DNA of 39,214 nt from Parabacteroides distasonis. Lineage in GTDB: Bacteria > Bacteroidota > Bacteroidia > Bacteroidales > Tannerellaceae. A program made the translations under genes and the position numbers. The notes beneath the pieces were generated by a model. It was not told where the DNA came from. It saw only the letters and a program-made list of their open reading frames with translations, and made no database searches. Positions 23,894 to 32,085 of this stretch are shown piece after piece; position 1 is the first letter of the stretch, and the number at the start of each line of letters is the position of its first letter. The stretch lies in NCBI RefSeq assembly GCF_004793765.1, contig NZ_SRYM01000036.1, positions 1-39,214 of the forward strand. Reading direction: 5' to 3'.

Positions 23894-25138
23894 ATGAATT
23901 TAGAGCTATTTATCGCCAAAAAGATACATTTCGGCAAGGAGGGGGATCGTGAGGTTACTCCTCCTGCTGTTCGTATTGCCATGATCGGGATCGCCTTGGG
24001 ATTGGCGGTGATGATCCTCTCGGTAGCGATCGTGATAGGCTTTAAGAAAGAGGTCCGGAACAAGGTGATCGGTTTCGGCTCGCATATTCAGATCACGAAT
24101 TTCGATAGTAATTCTTCCTATGAATCGCAGCCGATAGCGGTTAGCGATACTTTATTGAATGTGCTCGATGCATTCCCGGGGATTCGTCATGTCGAGAAAT
24201 TTGCGACGAAGCTCGGCATCTTGAAGACAGACCAAGATTTTCAAGGGATTGTCTTGAAAGGCGTGGATACGGATTATGACTGGACTTTCTTCAAGGATAA
24301 TTTAAAAGAAGGCGAGATCTTTACGATCCGGCCGGATAAGAACTCTACGGATGTTATTATTTCCAAGTATTTGTCAGATCTGCTAGGACTAAAGGTAGGG
24401 GATTCTTTCCTGACTTATTTTGTGCAAGATGACGTGCGTGCCCGTAAGTTCACGATCACGGGGATTTATGAGACAGGCTTCCTTGATTATGACAAGATGT
24501 TCGTAATCGCTGATATTAAGCAGATACGTCGTTTGAACGGTTGGGATAAAGATCAAGTAAGCGGACTGGAGTTGCAGGTGGACGACTATGATCGTTTGGA
24601 CCAAATAGCCGAGGATATTTATTTCGATCTGACGGAACGGCAAGACCGAAATGGCAATACGTTTTACGCCCGCTCGATCAAGGAGTTGAACCCGATGATC
24701 TTTAATTGGTTGGATGTGCTGGACATCAATGTGGTGGTTATCTTGGCGCTGATGCTTTCGGTTGCGGGGTTTACCATGATCTCCGGATTATTGATTATCA
24801 TCTTGGAGCGTACCAATATGATCGGAATCTTAAAAGCCTTAGGGCAAAATAATAACAGTATCCGGAAGATCTTCTTGTACGTTTCTTTCTTCTTGATCGG
24901 GAAAGGAATGCTTTGGGGGAACATGATCGGGATAGCCCTTTGTCTGATTCAATCCTATTTCCATGTGATCAAGTTGGACCCTTCCATTTATTATTTAGAC
25001 GCCGTGCCGGTTGATCTTAACGTATTCTCCCTGCTTCTTTTAAATATAGGAACGCTTGTCGCTTCCATGCTGATGATGTTAGGCCCTTCTTATCTGATTA
25101 CGAAGATTGATCCGGCCAAGAGTATCCGTTTTGAATAA
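23894..25138 (+). CDS. FtsX-like / LolC-E type ABC transporter permease
   Basis: 414-aa inner-membrane permease with the four-helix MacB/LolCE layout: one N-terminal helix (IGIALGLAVMILSVAIVIGF, about residues 32-51), a large periplasmic domain of about 220 residues, then three C-terminal helices (NVVVILALMLSVAGFTMISG, KIFLYVSFFLIGKGMLWGNM, LLLLNIGTLVASMLMMLG). The loop ILERTNMIGILKALGQNNNS between helices 2 and 3 is the coupling region for an ATPase. The family includes lipoprotein release from the inner membrane; no cognate ATP-binding gene lies nearby, and the ftsE in this window is 6 kb away on the other strand. Its ATG follows the aminotransferase stop with no gap. Confidence 0.88.
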   Translation: MNLELFIAKKIHFGKEGDREVTPPAVRIAMIGIALGLAVMILSVAIVIGFKKEVRNKVIGFGSHIQITNFDSNSSYESQPIAVSDTLLNVLDAFPGIRHVEKFATKLGILKTDQDFQGIVLKGVDTDYDWTFFKDNLKEGEIFTIRPDKNSTDVIISKYLSDLLGLKVGDSFLTYFVQDDVRARKFTITGIYETGFLDYDKMFVIADIKQIRRLNGWDKDQVSGLELQVDDYDRLDQIAEDIYFDLTERQDRNGNTFYARSIKELNPMIFNWLDVLDINVVVILALMLSVAGFTMISGLLIIILERTNMIGILKALGQNNNSIRKIFLYVSFFLIGKGMLWGNMIGIALCLIQSYFHVIKLDPSIYYLDAVPVDLNVFSLLLLNIGTLVASMLMMLGPSYLITKIDPAKSIRFE

Positions 25139-25144
25139 AAGCCG

Positions 25145-25152
25145 TATCTTTG
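25145..25152 (+). promoter_or_regulatory. -7 element of the Vsr-like gene
   Basis: TATCTTTG fits TAnnTTTG, 7 bp after the permease stop; start of transcription near 25159 supports the ATG at 25181. Confidence 0.6.
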
Positions 25153-25180
25153 GCCTACGTTTTTGCATAGCCGGGTTGAT

Positions 25181-25696
25181 ATGACAGATTTGATCTCTAA
25201 AGAAAAGCGTAGCTACATCATGTCTATGATTAAGGGCAAGAATACGAAGCCTGAGATCATAGTCCGTAAATACTTGTTTCATTGCGGCTTCCGATTCCGT
25301 GTGAATGTAAAGCGCCTGCCCGGTACCCCTGATATCGTATTGCGCAAATATAAGACGGCTATCTTCGTGAACGGCTGCTTCTGGCATGGGCATGAAGGTT
25401 GCCCGGAGTTTCGTCCTCCCCGTACCCGGGTAGAGTGGTGGACTGAGAAACTAAACCGGAATAAAGCCCGGGATGCCCGTGTGCGTGAGGAATTACGGGC
25501 GATGGGTTGGAATACGATGGTGATCTGGGAATGTCAACTGAAACCCAAAGAACGCCAAGCGACTTTGGAGAATGTCGTCCGCCTGTTGGAAAAGACGTAT
25601 GTGGAGTCTACCTATCATGCGAAGTTTACCCCGGCCTATCCGCTTTTAGAGGAAGAGGAACTTCCTCAAGTAGCGGAAGATCGGGAGTCGTATTAA
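25181..25696 (+). CDS. vsr: Very-short-patch-repair (Vsr) endonuclease
   Basis: 171-aa Vsr-family endonuclease, which nicks DNA next to T:G mismatches formed by deamination of 5-methylcytosine. Motifs: SYIMSMIKGKNTKPE near the N-terminus, the catalytic segment LPGTPDIVL (D51), and FVNGCFWHGHEGC with zinc-binding cysteines C66 and C74 and H69/H71, then WWTEKLNRNKARD and the helix LRAMGWNTMVIWECQL. Length fits. I chose the ATG at 25181 instead of a TTG at 25163 because the promoter is only about 11 bp before the latter. Vsr usually sits beside a cytosine-C5 methyltransferase; none is seen in this window. The three-gene R-M cassette 10 kb away has adenine-type motifs. Confidence 0.9.
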   Translation: MTDLISKEKRSYIMSMIKGKNTKPEIIVRKYLFHCGFRFRVNVKRLPGTPDIVLRKYKTAIFVNGCFWHGHEGCPEFRPPRTRVEWWTEKLNRNKARDARVREELRAMGWNTMVIWECQLKPKERQATLENVVRLLEKTYVESTYHAKFTPAYPLLEEEELPQVAEDRESY

Positions 25697-25776
25697 ACTT
25701 CCTCCATACGTTTCAGTTCGTATCCTTGGATTCAAAGGTAATCCATTCTACCCGAAGAAACAACGGAAAGGGGAGG

Positions 25777-26256
25777 ACTGTTTGGGCAGTACTACTTACC
25801 TGTTTAGAGAAGATATATTTCGGAGGCACTTCGTTGGAGGTTACATCTTTCGGTACGTTATCCAAATTGTTTTGCAATCTAAGCGATAACCGTGTCAAGA
25901 AACAAATAACCCGACAATATAATCTGCCACAGCATCAGGTCTTAGAAAGTTGGGTAAAGTGTATTGTTATTCTTCGGAATTGTCTTGCTCGCCATGCCCG
26001 AATATGGAATCGTCGTTTCCCTCAAATGTCCCAGATGGCATCTTTAAGGTTAAGAGGTGCATGGATTGATTGTTCTCGGATTCGTCCAAATAAACTTTAT
26101 GCTCAATTATGTTGCCTTGCTTATTTGCAAGATAGCATACACCCTGATAATGACTTTAAGAATCAGATTAAAAGTTTGTTAAACGAGTATTCTCAAATCA
26201 ATCTACATAATATGGGCTTCCCTGCTGATTGGGAAAGCGAACCTTTGTGGAGATAG
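25777..26256 (+). pseudogene. 5'-truncated Abi-family (AbiD/AbiF, Abi_2) remnant
   Basis: An open frame running to the stop at 26256 encodes the C-terminal part of an Abi_2/AbiF-type abortive infection protein: TSFGTLSKLFCNL, LPQHQVLESWVKCIVILRN, CLARHARIWNRRF, then RPNKLYAQLCCLAYLQDSI. The HEPN-like ribonuclease motif RNCLARH (R, N and H) is kept. The N-terminal half is missing: the frame runs back antisense-like into the Vsr gene with no proper start, and a stretch LLTCLEKIYFGGTS interrupts the family pattern between TVWAV and LEVTSFG. I therefore call it a pseudogene. It may have formed a defence unit with the Vsr and R-M genes before deletion, but that is inference. Confidence 0.7.
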
Positions 26257-26599
26257 TTGTTTACCATACATTGATGTAAATGGACGAAGTGTTCTTGCTT
26301 TTTAGGTTTTGCTGGCTATTTGATCTTTTAAGGGCTGGTATCGTGACACGGATCTTTTGAAACGAGCACGAAATAGCGAGTAAAAGAAGGGGAGAAGTGG
26401 TCGTTTCGGCTCAAAAACGGCTGCTTTTATGCGGAAAAGTCACTGTTTGGGGACTTGAAATCCTGCCGTTGGGCATTGTAAACCGACAAGGATTGGATCG
26501 TAAACCCACTTGAATGGGCATCGTAACCTGCTTACTTCCCCATCGAAAGCCCGTCGAATCGCCCGAAGGTGCTTGTTAAGGGCACTTAGGCGACTGTTT

Positions 26600-26704
26600 T
26601 TTCGCTAGAACGAAAGGTCGTTTTTCAATATATTCTTAAGGATGAGTGAATTAAATATATTTTAACGTGGATTTGGAAGCGACCTGTACCTTTGCCCGGA
26701 AAAA
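26600..26704 (+). repeat. Promoter-like intergenic element, copy 1
   Basis: Starts with tttcgctagaacgaaagg (26600-26617) and ends in tacctttgcccggaaaaa (26687-26704), containing TACCTTTG. The same two blocks, 87 bp apart start to start, occur at 34993-35097. No gene follows on the plus strand. Confidence 0.7.
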
Positions 26705-26805
26705 GCAATTCTCCTTGAGTTTGGATTTCAATTTGTCAAAAGGAAAGCGGGTGGATGTCAAGAGCGGGAGGGAAGAAAAGACAACTCGGTAAGCGGGCTG
26801 AAAAC

Positions 26806-26889
26806 TACTTAGTAAGTAGACACTCCCTTTACTTAGTAAGTAGATGTTGCCCTATTTAGGGAGTAGATGTCGCTCTGCTTAGTAAGTTG
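26806..26889. repeat. 24-bp tandem repeats with near-palindromic core
   Basis: Three units of 24 bp (26806-26829, 26830-26853, 26854-26877) and a partial fourth. The core ctacttagtaagtag is a palindrome with a single central base (ctactta.g.taagtag). The array lies just beyond the stop of the leftward glycosyltransferase gene and may act in RNA 3' structure. Confidence 0.8.
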
Positions 26890-26903
26890 TTTTTCGTCTC
26901 TTC

Positions 26904-28064
26904 CTAATTCTCCAGCCGGAACGTATAATCCTTCCTGCTTCTGAAAAGCCGGTAAATACGGACATATCCATTGAACAGGGGTTGAATAAACTCCAACAGG
27001 AATAACCAACCGGTAGTCGGGTTTTGCTGAAGCATTCGGGCTGATTTGCTGAAAACGATTGCTTTGATAATAAAACGTATCAAATATAATAATACGGCGA
27101 TCAAGGAGATTAGCCAGTTACCCTGTAATCCGATCATAACCGTAGCGATAACCGATACTTGGAAAAGGAAGAAACAAGTGGATTCAAGATGATAGAATGT
27201 CAAGGCGCTTTTTTTGTAATATCGTTGAGTAGCAGCACGGGACACCTTCATCTCTTTCCAAATTCCAAAACGTTCGATTTGATCCATTTCCGTTAGGCTG
27301 TCCGAGGTATAGATTACTTTCGTATTTTCTTTGGTCGAGGCTTCGTTGATGAATAAGTCATCGTCGCCTGCGTGCAGGTTCAAGGATTGGTAATAGCCTT
27401 TATGCTTGAAGAATAACTCTTTGCGATACGATAAATTCCGTCCGTTTCCGGTATATGGGTAATGGGAGAGGGCGGAAGATAGATAGCGTAAACCCGTTAA
27501 CAAGTTATCATAGGCGACCAACTTATGGAAGATTCCCTTATAATTACCATATTTACAGTAGCCTAGGACGATACTGGTCTCGGGTGTGTATTTGCCAACC
27601 ATGGCGGATAGCCATTGGTCGGAGAGTGGCTGGCAATTCGCTTCGGTAAATAGAAGTATGTTATATCGGGCGGCTTTGGCTCCTAAAGTAAACGCTAGCT
27701 TGCGGCGGCTCAGATACCGGGCGTTCGATGGCATATAAGTATGATACAAATGTTTATACTCATTTTGAAAGAACTTTAGCGTATCATCGGTATCGTCGCT
27801 CGAGCCATCGTTGATAACGACTACCTGGTATTCAGGGTAATCTTGTGTAAGTAATGCAGGAAGATGTTTCTTGAGGTTCTCAGAGTCATTTTTAGCGTAT
27901 ATGATGATAGATACGGGGAGTTTATTACTTTCCAAGGTATCATCCGTTCGCCTTAACGCACGTAAAGGGCGACCATAAGCGATCAAATAATAAAGAGATA
28001 AGATAACGAACCCTATCAAGGAGATCCCCAAAAGGAAAAGCTCTGTAGTATTGAGTAGAAACAT
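26904..28064 (-). CDS. Family 2 glycosyltransferase, membrane-anchored
   Basis: 386-aa GT2 glycosyltransferase. An N-terminal helix (LFLLGISLIGFVILSLYYLI) anchors it, followed by the GT-A catalytic domain: VSIIIYAKNDSENL, VVVINDGSSDDT (nucleotide-sugar binding aspartates), FTEANCQPL (place of the DxD motif, here E-A-N), TGNGRNLSYRKEL, HAGDDDLFINEA (acidic acceptor/catalytic motif ED-like), and QRYYKK in place of QxxRW. Two or three helices close the protein (FFLFQVSVIATVMIGL, ISLIAVLLYLIRFIIKAIVF). It probably adds a sugar to a lipid-linked or extracellular polymer on the cytoplasmic side. It follows lysA with a hairpin-rich spacer and has no obvious promoter of its own. Confidence 0.88.
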   Translation of the reverse strand: MFLLNTTELFLLGISLIGFVILSLYYLIAYGRPLRALRRTDDTLESNKLPVSIIIYAKNDSENLKKHLPALLTQDYPEYQVVVINDGSSDDTDDTLKFFQNEYKHLYHTYMPSNARYLSRRKLAFTLGAKAARYNILLFTEANCQPLSDQWLSAMVGKYTPETSIVLGYCKYGNYKGIFHKLVAYDNLLTGLRYLSSALSHYPYTGNGRNLSYRKELFFKHKGYYQSLNLHAGDDDLFINEASTKENTKVIYTSDSLTEMDQIERFGIWKEMKVSRAATQRYYKKSALTFYHLESTCFFLFQVSVIATVMIGLQGNWLISLIAVLLYLIRFIIKAIVFSKSARMLQQNPTTGWLFLLEFIQPLFNGYVRIYRLFRSRKDYTFRLEN

Positions 28065-28101
28065 AATGATGTACCAATGTGATTAATATGCCAATATCAT
28101 G

Positions 28102-28184
28102 AATGAGCCAATATAATTAATATGTCAATGTGCCAATAAACAACTCAAAGCATTTATATTGGCACATTGATCAATTGGCTCATT
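28102..28184. repeat. Large imperfect inverted repeat directly after lysA
   Basis: Outer arms aatgagccaat (28102-28112) and attggctcatt (28174-28184), inner arms tcaatgtgccaata (28125-28138) and tattggcacattga (28157-28170), all perfect, with an unequal internal bulge and an 18-nt loop. It abuts the lysA stop and may stabilise or end the transcript; no T-run is present. Confidence 0.85.
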
Positions 28185-28185
28185 A

Positions 28186-29343
28186 TTATATCGTATCGGA
28201 ATAATAGGCTTTCGGTAAATGACGGCAGTTGTATTGGGAGGCCATGACCTCGCCATAAGCGCCGGCGGAACGAAGGGCGATTAAGTCGCTACGATGCGCC
28301 TTGTTCAACTCTACATCCTTGCCGAATACATCCGATGACTCGCAGATCGGACCTACTACATCGTAGGCCTCTACTGCCTCATCGCTGCTGATGTTCTCGA
28401 TACGGTGATAGGCGTCGTACATAGCAGGGCGAATCAATTCAGTGAAACCTGCATCAAGGATAGCGAATTTTTTCGTCTCTCCTTCCTTGACATATAATAC
28501 CTTAGCGATCAATGTACCGCATTGGGCGACGATCGAACGTCCCGGCTCAAAATGTACCTGTTGACCTGGACGTACTTGAAGTAGTTTATGAATAGCTGCG
28601 AAATAGTTATCAAAAGCCGGGATCGATAAATGATTCGGGTGATAGTAATCGATACCTAATCCACCTCCGAAGTTCAGGTTCTCTACTGTAATCCCATGAG
28701 CTTCCAATTCCTCCTGTATCTCGTTGAAACGGATTACCAAATTGCGGAAGCTAGACATATCCGTGATCTGTGAACCGATATGGCTATGGATACCGATCAA
28801 CTTCACATTTTTCATCTCCTTTAATTTATCCAGTACGTCCCCTAATTGGCTCAGGTTGATACCGAATTTATTCTCCTTCATACCCGTTGTGATCTTGGCA
28901 TGCGTATGGGCATCCACTTCTGGGTTGATACGAAGGGCGATAGAGGCCACTTTATGCTTAGCGGCCGCCAGCTCATTGATGATTGTCAGTTCAACGGCAG
29001 ATTCTACGTTAAAGCAGAAAATATCATTGTCCAGTCCTAGATTGATCTCCCAGTCCGCTTTGCCCACACCGGCAAAGACAATTTTATCTGCAGGAAAACC
29101 GGCATCTAATGCCGCCTGTACCTCGCCACCACTTACGCAGTCAGCACCAAGGCCATTTGCCGCTATAATGGAAAGGATACGGGGATTGGCATTCGCTTTC
29201 ACGGCATAATGCACGTGGTAACCATATTTCCCGGATTCGGTTTTTACTACGTCTAATGTGTCTTGTAATAGCTTGACATCATAATAATAAAAAGGCGTAG
29301 AAAGCTGCTTGAACTTTTCTACAGGAAATGTTCCTTTGAGCAT
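28186..29343 (-). CDS. lysA: Diaminopimelate decarboxylase
   Basis: 385-aa fold-III PLP enzyme that decarboxylates meso-diaminopimelate to L-lysine, the last step of lysine synthesis. The Schiff-base lysine is in HVHYAVKANANP (K49). Other family signatures are IALRINPEV, FGINLSQL, HSHIGSQI, LNFGGGLGIDYY, EPGRSIVA and the substrate-binding cysteine in GPICESSDVFG. The C-terminal SAGAYGEVMASQYN is typical. Slightly shorter than many (about 420 aa) but complete. It lies 62 bp after aspartate kinase on the same strand, so both ends of the lysine pathway share an operon. Confidence 0.95.
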   Translation of the reverse strand: MLKGTFPVEKFKQLSTPFYYYDVKLLQDTLDVVKTESGKYGYHVHYAVKANANPRILSIIAANGLGADCVSGGEVQAALDAGFPADKIVFAGVGKADWEINLGLDNDIFCFNVESAVELTIINELAAAKHKVASIALRINPEVDAHTHAKITTGMKENKFGINLSQLGDVLDKLKEMKNVKLIGIHSHIGSQITDMSSFRNLVIRFNEIQEELEAHGITVENLNFGGGLGIDYYHPNHLSIPAFDNYFAAIHKLLQVRPGQQVHFEPGRSIVAQCGTLIAKVLYVKEGETKKFAILDAGFTELIRPAMYDAYHRIENISSDEAVEAYDVVGPICESSDVFGKDVELNKAHRSDLIALRSAGAYGEVMASQYNCRHLPKAYYSDTI

Positions 29344-29405
29344 ATTATATGAAATTATATAAAGATAAATAAGGGCAGTCTGTAAAAGGCCGCCCTCGTT
29401 TGTTT

Positions 29406-30722
29406 TTATTTGTTGTTAAATAAATGATCGCTTAGAGCTTGCAGCGCTCTTTGCTTGTCTGATGCCTTAACCAGCAAGGAGACGTTGTAGTTGCTTCCTC
29501 CGTAGGAGATCATGCGGACTGGGACATCTTTCATGGCTTGTACGATACGAGCCTCGAAGCCGATGTTATCCCATTCCAGGTCGCCCACCACACAAACGAT
29601 AACCATATCCTCATCTACGGTCACGGTTCCGTACTTCTTCAAATCGTCAACGATCTCTTCCAAATGCTTGCGGTTATCGATCGTAACGGAGACACCCACC
29701 TCGGAGGTCGTAACCATATCAATCGGAGTCTGGTAGTTCTCGAAAATCTCGAATACCTTACGCAAGAAACCTGTAGCTAGCAACATACGTCCGCTCTTGA
29801 TCTTGATAGAGGTAATATTGTCTTTGGCGGCGACCGCTTTGATCTTTCCTTTTTCGATAGCGTTTGAGATCAATGTACCCGGAGCATCCGGTTGCATTGT
29901 ATTTAGCAAACGGACCGGGATGTTATTCAATTTAGCCGGTAATATACAAGTCGGGTGAAGGATCTTGGCTCCGAAATAAGCTAATTCGGCTGCTTCCTCG
30001 AAATGCAATTGACGGACTGGAGATGTTCCCTGTACGATACGAGGGTCGTTATTGTGCATACCGTCGATGTCTGTCCAGATCTGGATCTCTTCCGCACCGA
30101 TAGCCGCGCCGATCAAAGATGCGCTATAGTCGCTACCACCCCGTTGCAAGTTATCGATCTCGCCGTAAGCGTTGCGACAGATATAACCTTGCGTGATGTA
30201 TAGGTCGGCGTCCTTATTATCAGCGAGTAATTTAACCAATTTCTCTTTGATATAGACAGGGTCCGGTTCTGCGTTCTTATCCGTACGCATATAATCCAAA
30301 GCCGGGATCAATACGGATTTCACGCCGCATTCGTTCAAATAAAGATTCATCATACCCGTAGATATCAACTCTCCTTGCGCCAAGACAACCTTTTCCTCGA
30401 ATAAGGTAAACAGATCCTTCGTGAACGTACGGATATATTCGAAATGAGATTTTATCAGTTCTTTGGCCTTCTGTTTATATTCCTCGGTGCTGTATAGTTC
30501 CTCAACATGGCCCATGTATTTCATGGCAAGCTTGTTGATGATCTCATTCGCTCCGTCCGGGTTCTTTTTGTACAGGTAGTCGGAAATCTCGACTAACGAG
30601 TTGGTTGTACCCGACATGGCTGACAATACAACGATCTTACGGTCTCCCGTGATCAGTTTCGCTACATCTTTCATTCTCTGTGAAGATCCCACAGAAGTAC
30701 CGCCAAACTTTAAAACTTTCAT
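29406..30722 (-). CDS. lysC: Aspartate kinase (monofunctional)
   Basis: 438-aa aspartokinase that phosphorylates L-aspartate, the entry to lysine, threonine and methionine synthesis. KFGGTSVGS (residues 4-12) binds ATP; TQGYICRNAYGEIDNLQRGG and ITQ... DIDGMHNNDPRIV are further kinase signatures. The C-terminal part has two ACT domains (ITSIKIKSGRML, and VVGDLEWDNIGFEAR) used for feedback control by amino acids. No homoserine dehydrogenase domain is attached. A TAACTTTG promoter 50 bp upstream shows that lysC-lysA has its own promoter although the ftsE gene ends only 66 bp away. No room exists for a lysine riboswitch in the short leader. Confidence 0.95.
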   Translation of the reverse strand: MKVLKFGGTSVGSSQRMKDVAKLITGDRKIVVLSAMSGTTNSLVEISDYLYKKNPDGANEIINKLAMKYMGHVEELYSTEEYKQKAKELIKSHFEYIRTFTKDLFTLFEEKVVLAQGELISTGMMNLYLNECGVKSVLIPALDYMRTDKNAEPDPVYIKEKLVKLLADNKDADLYITQGYICRNAYGEIDNLQRGGSDYSASLIGAAIGAEEIQIWTDIDGMHNNDPRIVQGTSPVRQLHFEEAAELAYFGAKILHPTCILPAKLNNIPVRLLNTMQPDAPGTLISNAIEKGKIKAVAAKDNITSIKIKSGRMLLATGFLRKVFEIFENYQTPIDMVTTSEVGVSVTIDNRKHLEEIVDDLKKYGTVTVDEDMVIVCVVGDLEWDNIGFEARIVQAMKDVPVRMISYGGSNYNVSLLVKASDKQRALQALSDHLFNNK

Positions 30723-30772
30723 TTTCTTTTGTTCTATATTAAATTGTTTTCTTTTTCAATCGAATGCGACCG

Positions 30773-30780
30773 CAAAGTTA
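30773..30780 (-). promoter_or_regulatory. -7 element of lysC-lysA
   Basis: Minus-strand TAACTTTG, between the ftsE stop and the lysC start, with a T-rich stretch upstream. Confidence 0.6.
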
Positions 30781-30788
30781 CAAAAAAA

Positions 30789-31466
30789 TTATTCTCTGAC
30801 ATCACTTAGACAGGCATTCTCGCATTTTACTATGCGGGCAGGATAATTATGCACGATCGTATAGTTATGCGTGGTCATAATCACCGCTGTTCCCTGCTGG
30901 CAGATGTCGTGTAAGAGTTGTACGATTTGTCCACTCGTCTCCGGGTCTAGGTTGCCGGTCGGTTCGTCTGCCAGTATCAACTTGGGATTGTTCAAGAGGG
31001 CACGGGCAATAACGATACGCTGTTGTTCCCCACCGGATAGCTCATGCGGCATTTTATAGCCTTTGTCTTGCATGCCTACCTGACGGAGCACGTTGTCTAT
31101 CCGTTCCTTGATCTCGCTTTTCTTTTTCCATCCGGTGGCTTTCAGTACGAATTCCAGATTCTTGAAGACGGAACGGTCGGTCAACAATTGAAAATCTTGG
31201 AAGACGATGCCTAGTTTCCTACGCAAATAAGGGATATCCTTTCGCTTCATCTTGGTGAGATTGTAATCCATGATACGTGCCTCACCTTGCAGGATCGGTA
31301 TCTCGCAATACAAGGACTTGAGCAGGCTGCTTTTACCGGAGCCTACCTTTCCGATCACATATACGAACTCCCCGTTACGAAGCGTGAGGCATGCATCGTG
31401 TAGTACTCTGTTTTCCTCACGGCATATCTCCACGTTCTCTAATTTGAGTAGAATATCTTCTTCCAT
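30789..31466 (-). CDS. ftsE: ABC transporter ATP-binding protein FtsE-like
   Basis: 225-aa ATPase of the FtsE/LolD group. Walker A is IGKVGSGKSSLL (about 38-49), the signature is LSGGEQQRIVIARAL, and Walker B is LILADEPTGNLDP. The order of sequence around FQDFQLLTDRSVFKNLEFVL matches FtsE, which with FtsX regulates peptidoglycan hydrolases at the division site. No ftsX is adjacent; in Bacteroidota it is commonly elsewhere. The ATG at 31466 is chosen over a TTG at 31478 that would overlap hisIE. It starts 8 bp after the hisIE stop, so it is transcribed with the his genes. LolD-like function cannot be ruled out. Confidence 0.82.
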   Translation of the reverse strand: MEEDILLKLENVEICREENRVLHDACLTLRNGEFVYVIGKVGSGKSSLLKSLYCEIPILQGEARIMDYNLTKMKRKDIPYLRRKLGIVFQDFQLLTDRSVFKNLEFVLKATGWKKKSEIKERIDNVLRQVGMQDKGYKMPHELSGGEQQRIVIARALLNNPKLILADEPTGNLDPETSGQIVQLLHDICQQGTAVIMTTHNYTIVHNYPARIVKCENACLSDVRE

Positions 31467-31474
31467 GGAATTTA

Positions 31475-32077
31475 TCAACCTTTATGTCTTTTCATTAATT
31501 CGCGGGCGAGGTCTTCCAGACGAAGTCCCTTGCTTGTCAATAATACGATTAAGTGATAAACCAAATCGGATGCCTCATAGATGAATCCGTCCTCGGTTCC
31601 GTTGGTCGCCTCAATAACGGTCTCTACCGCTTCTTCACCGACTTTCTGTGCCATGCGATTCACGCCTTTCTGGAATAAGGTCGTCGTATAGGAACCTTCC
31701 GGCATTTCTTGACGGCGACGTTCGATGAAGTTCTGCAAGTATTTCAAGAACATGATGTCCTCTACGTTTTTCTCGCCGAAACAAGTATCCGCTCCCGTAT
31801 GACAAACCGGTCCGGCGGGAATCGCCTTGATCAATAAGGTATCATTGTCGCAATCTGCCGTGATGCTAACCACCTGCAACGTATTGCCGCTACTCTCTCC
31901 CTTCATCCACAAACGGTTTTTCGTGCGACTAAAGAATGTAACCTTACCCGTACTTACTGTCTCATCATAAGCTTCTTGGTTCATGAAGCCCAACATTAAT
32001 ACTTTGCTCGTGTTGTTGTCTTGTACGATAGCGGGGATTAATCCGCCCATTTTCTCGAAATCTAATTTCATCTTCAT
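31475..32077 (-). CDS. hisIE: Bifunctional phosphoribosyl-AMP cyclohydrolase / phosphoribosyl-ATP pyrophosphatase
   Basis: 200-aa fusion for the second and third steps of histidine synthesis. The HisI domain (about 1-105) has VLMLGFMNQEAYDET, FFSRTKNRLWMKGE and the zinc/magnesium ligands in ADCDNDTLLIKA and CHTGADTCF. The HisE domain (about 110-200) has SYTTTLFQKGVNRMAQKVGEEAVET, the metal-binding helix of the pyrophosphohydrolase, and LVYHLIVLL. Two ATG codons (32077 and 32071) could start it. It is 8 bp after hisF stop. Confidence 0.95.
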   Translation of the reverse strand: MKMKLDFEKMGGLIPAIVQDNNTSKVLMLGFMNQEAYDETVSTGKVTFFSRTKNRLWMKGESSGNTLQVVSITADCDNDTLLIKAIPAGPVCHTGADTCFGEKNVEDIMFLKYLQNFIERRRQEMPEGSYTTTLFQKGVNRMAQKVGEEAVETVIEATNGTEDGFIYEASDLVYHLIVLLTSKGLRLEDLARELMKRHKG

Positions 32078-32085
32078 ATAATGTG

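Larger units (their letters stand above)
26257..26903. other. Repeat-rich non-coding region
   Basis: No gene is seen in these 647 bp. They hold degenerate repeats of a gggcat.gtaaacc unit (about 26472-26535), a promoter-like element shared with 35.0 kb (26600-26704), and 24-bp tandem repeats (26806-26889). Confidence 0.6.

Noticed and set aside
30723-30788. Possible lysine riboswitch before lysC
   Set aside because: The leader from the promoter to the start codon is only about 45 nt, far too short for that aptamer.
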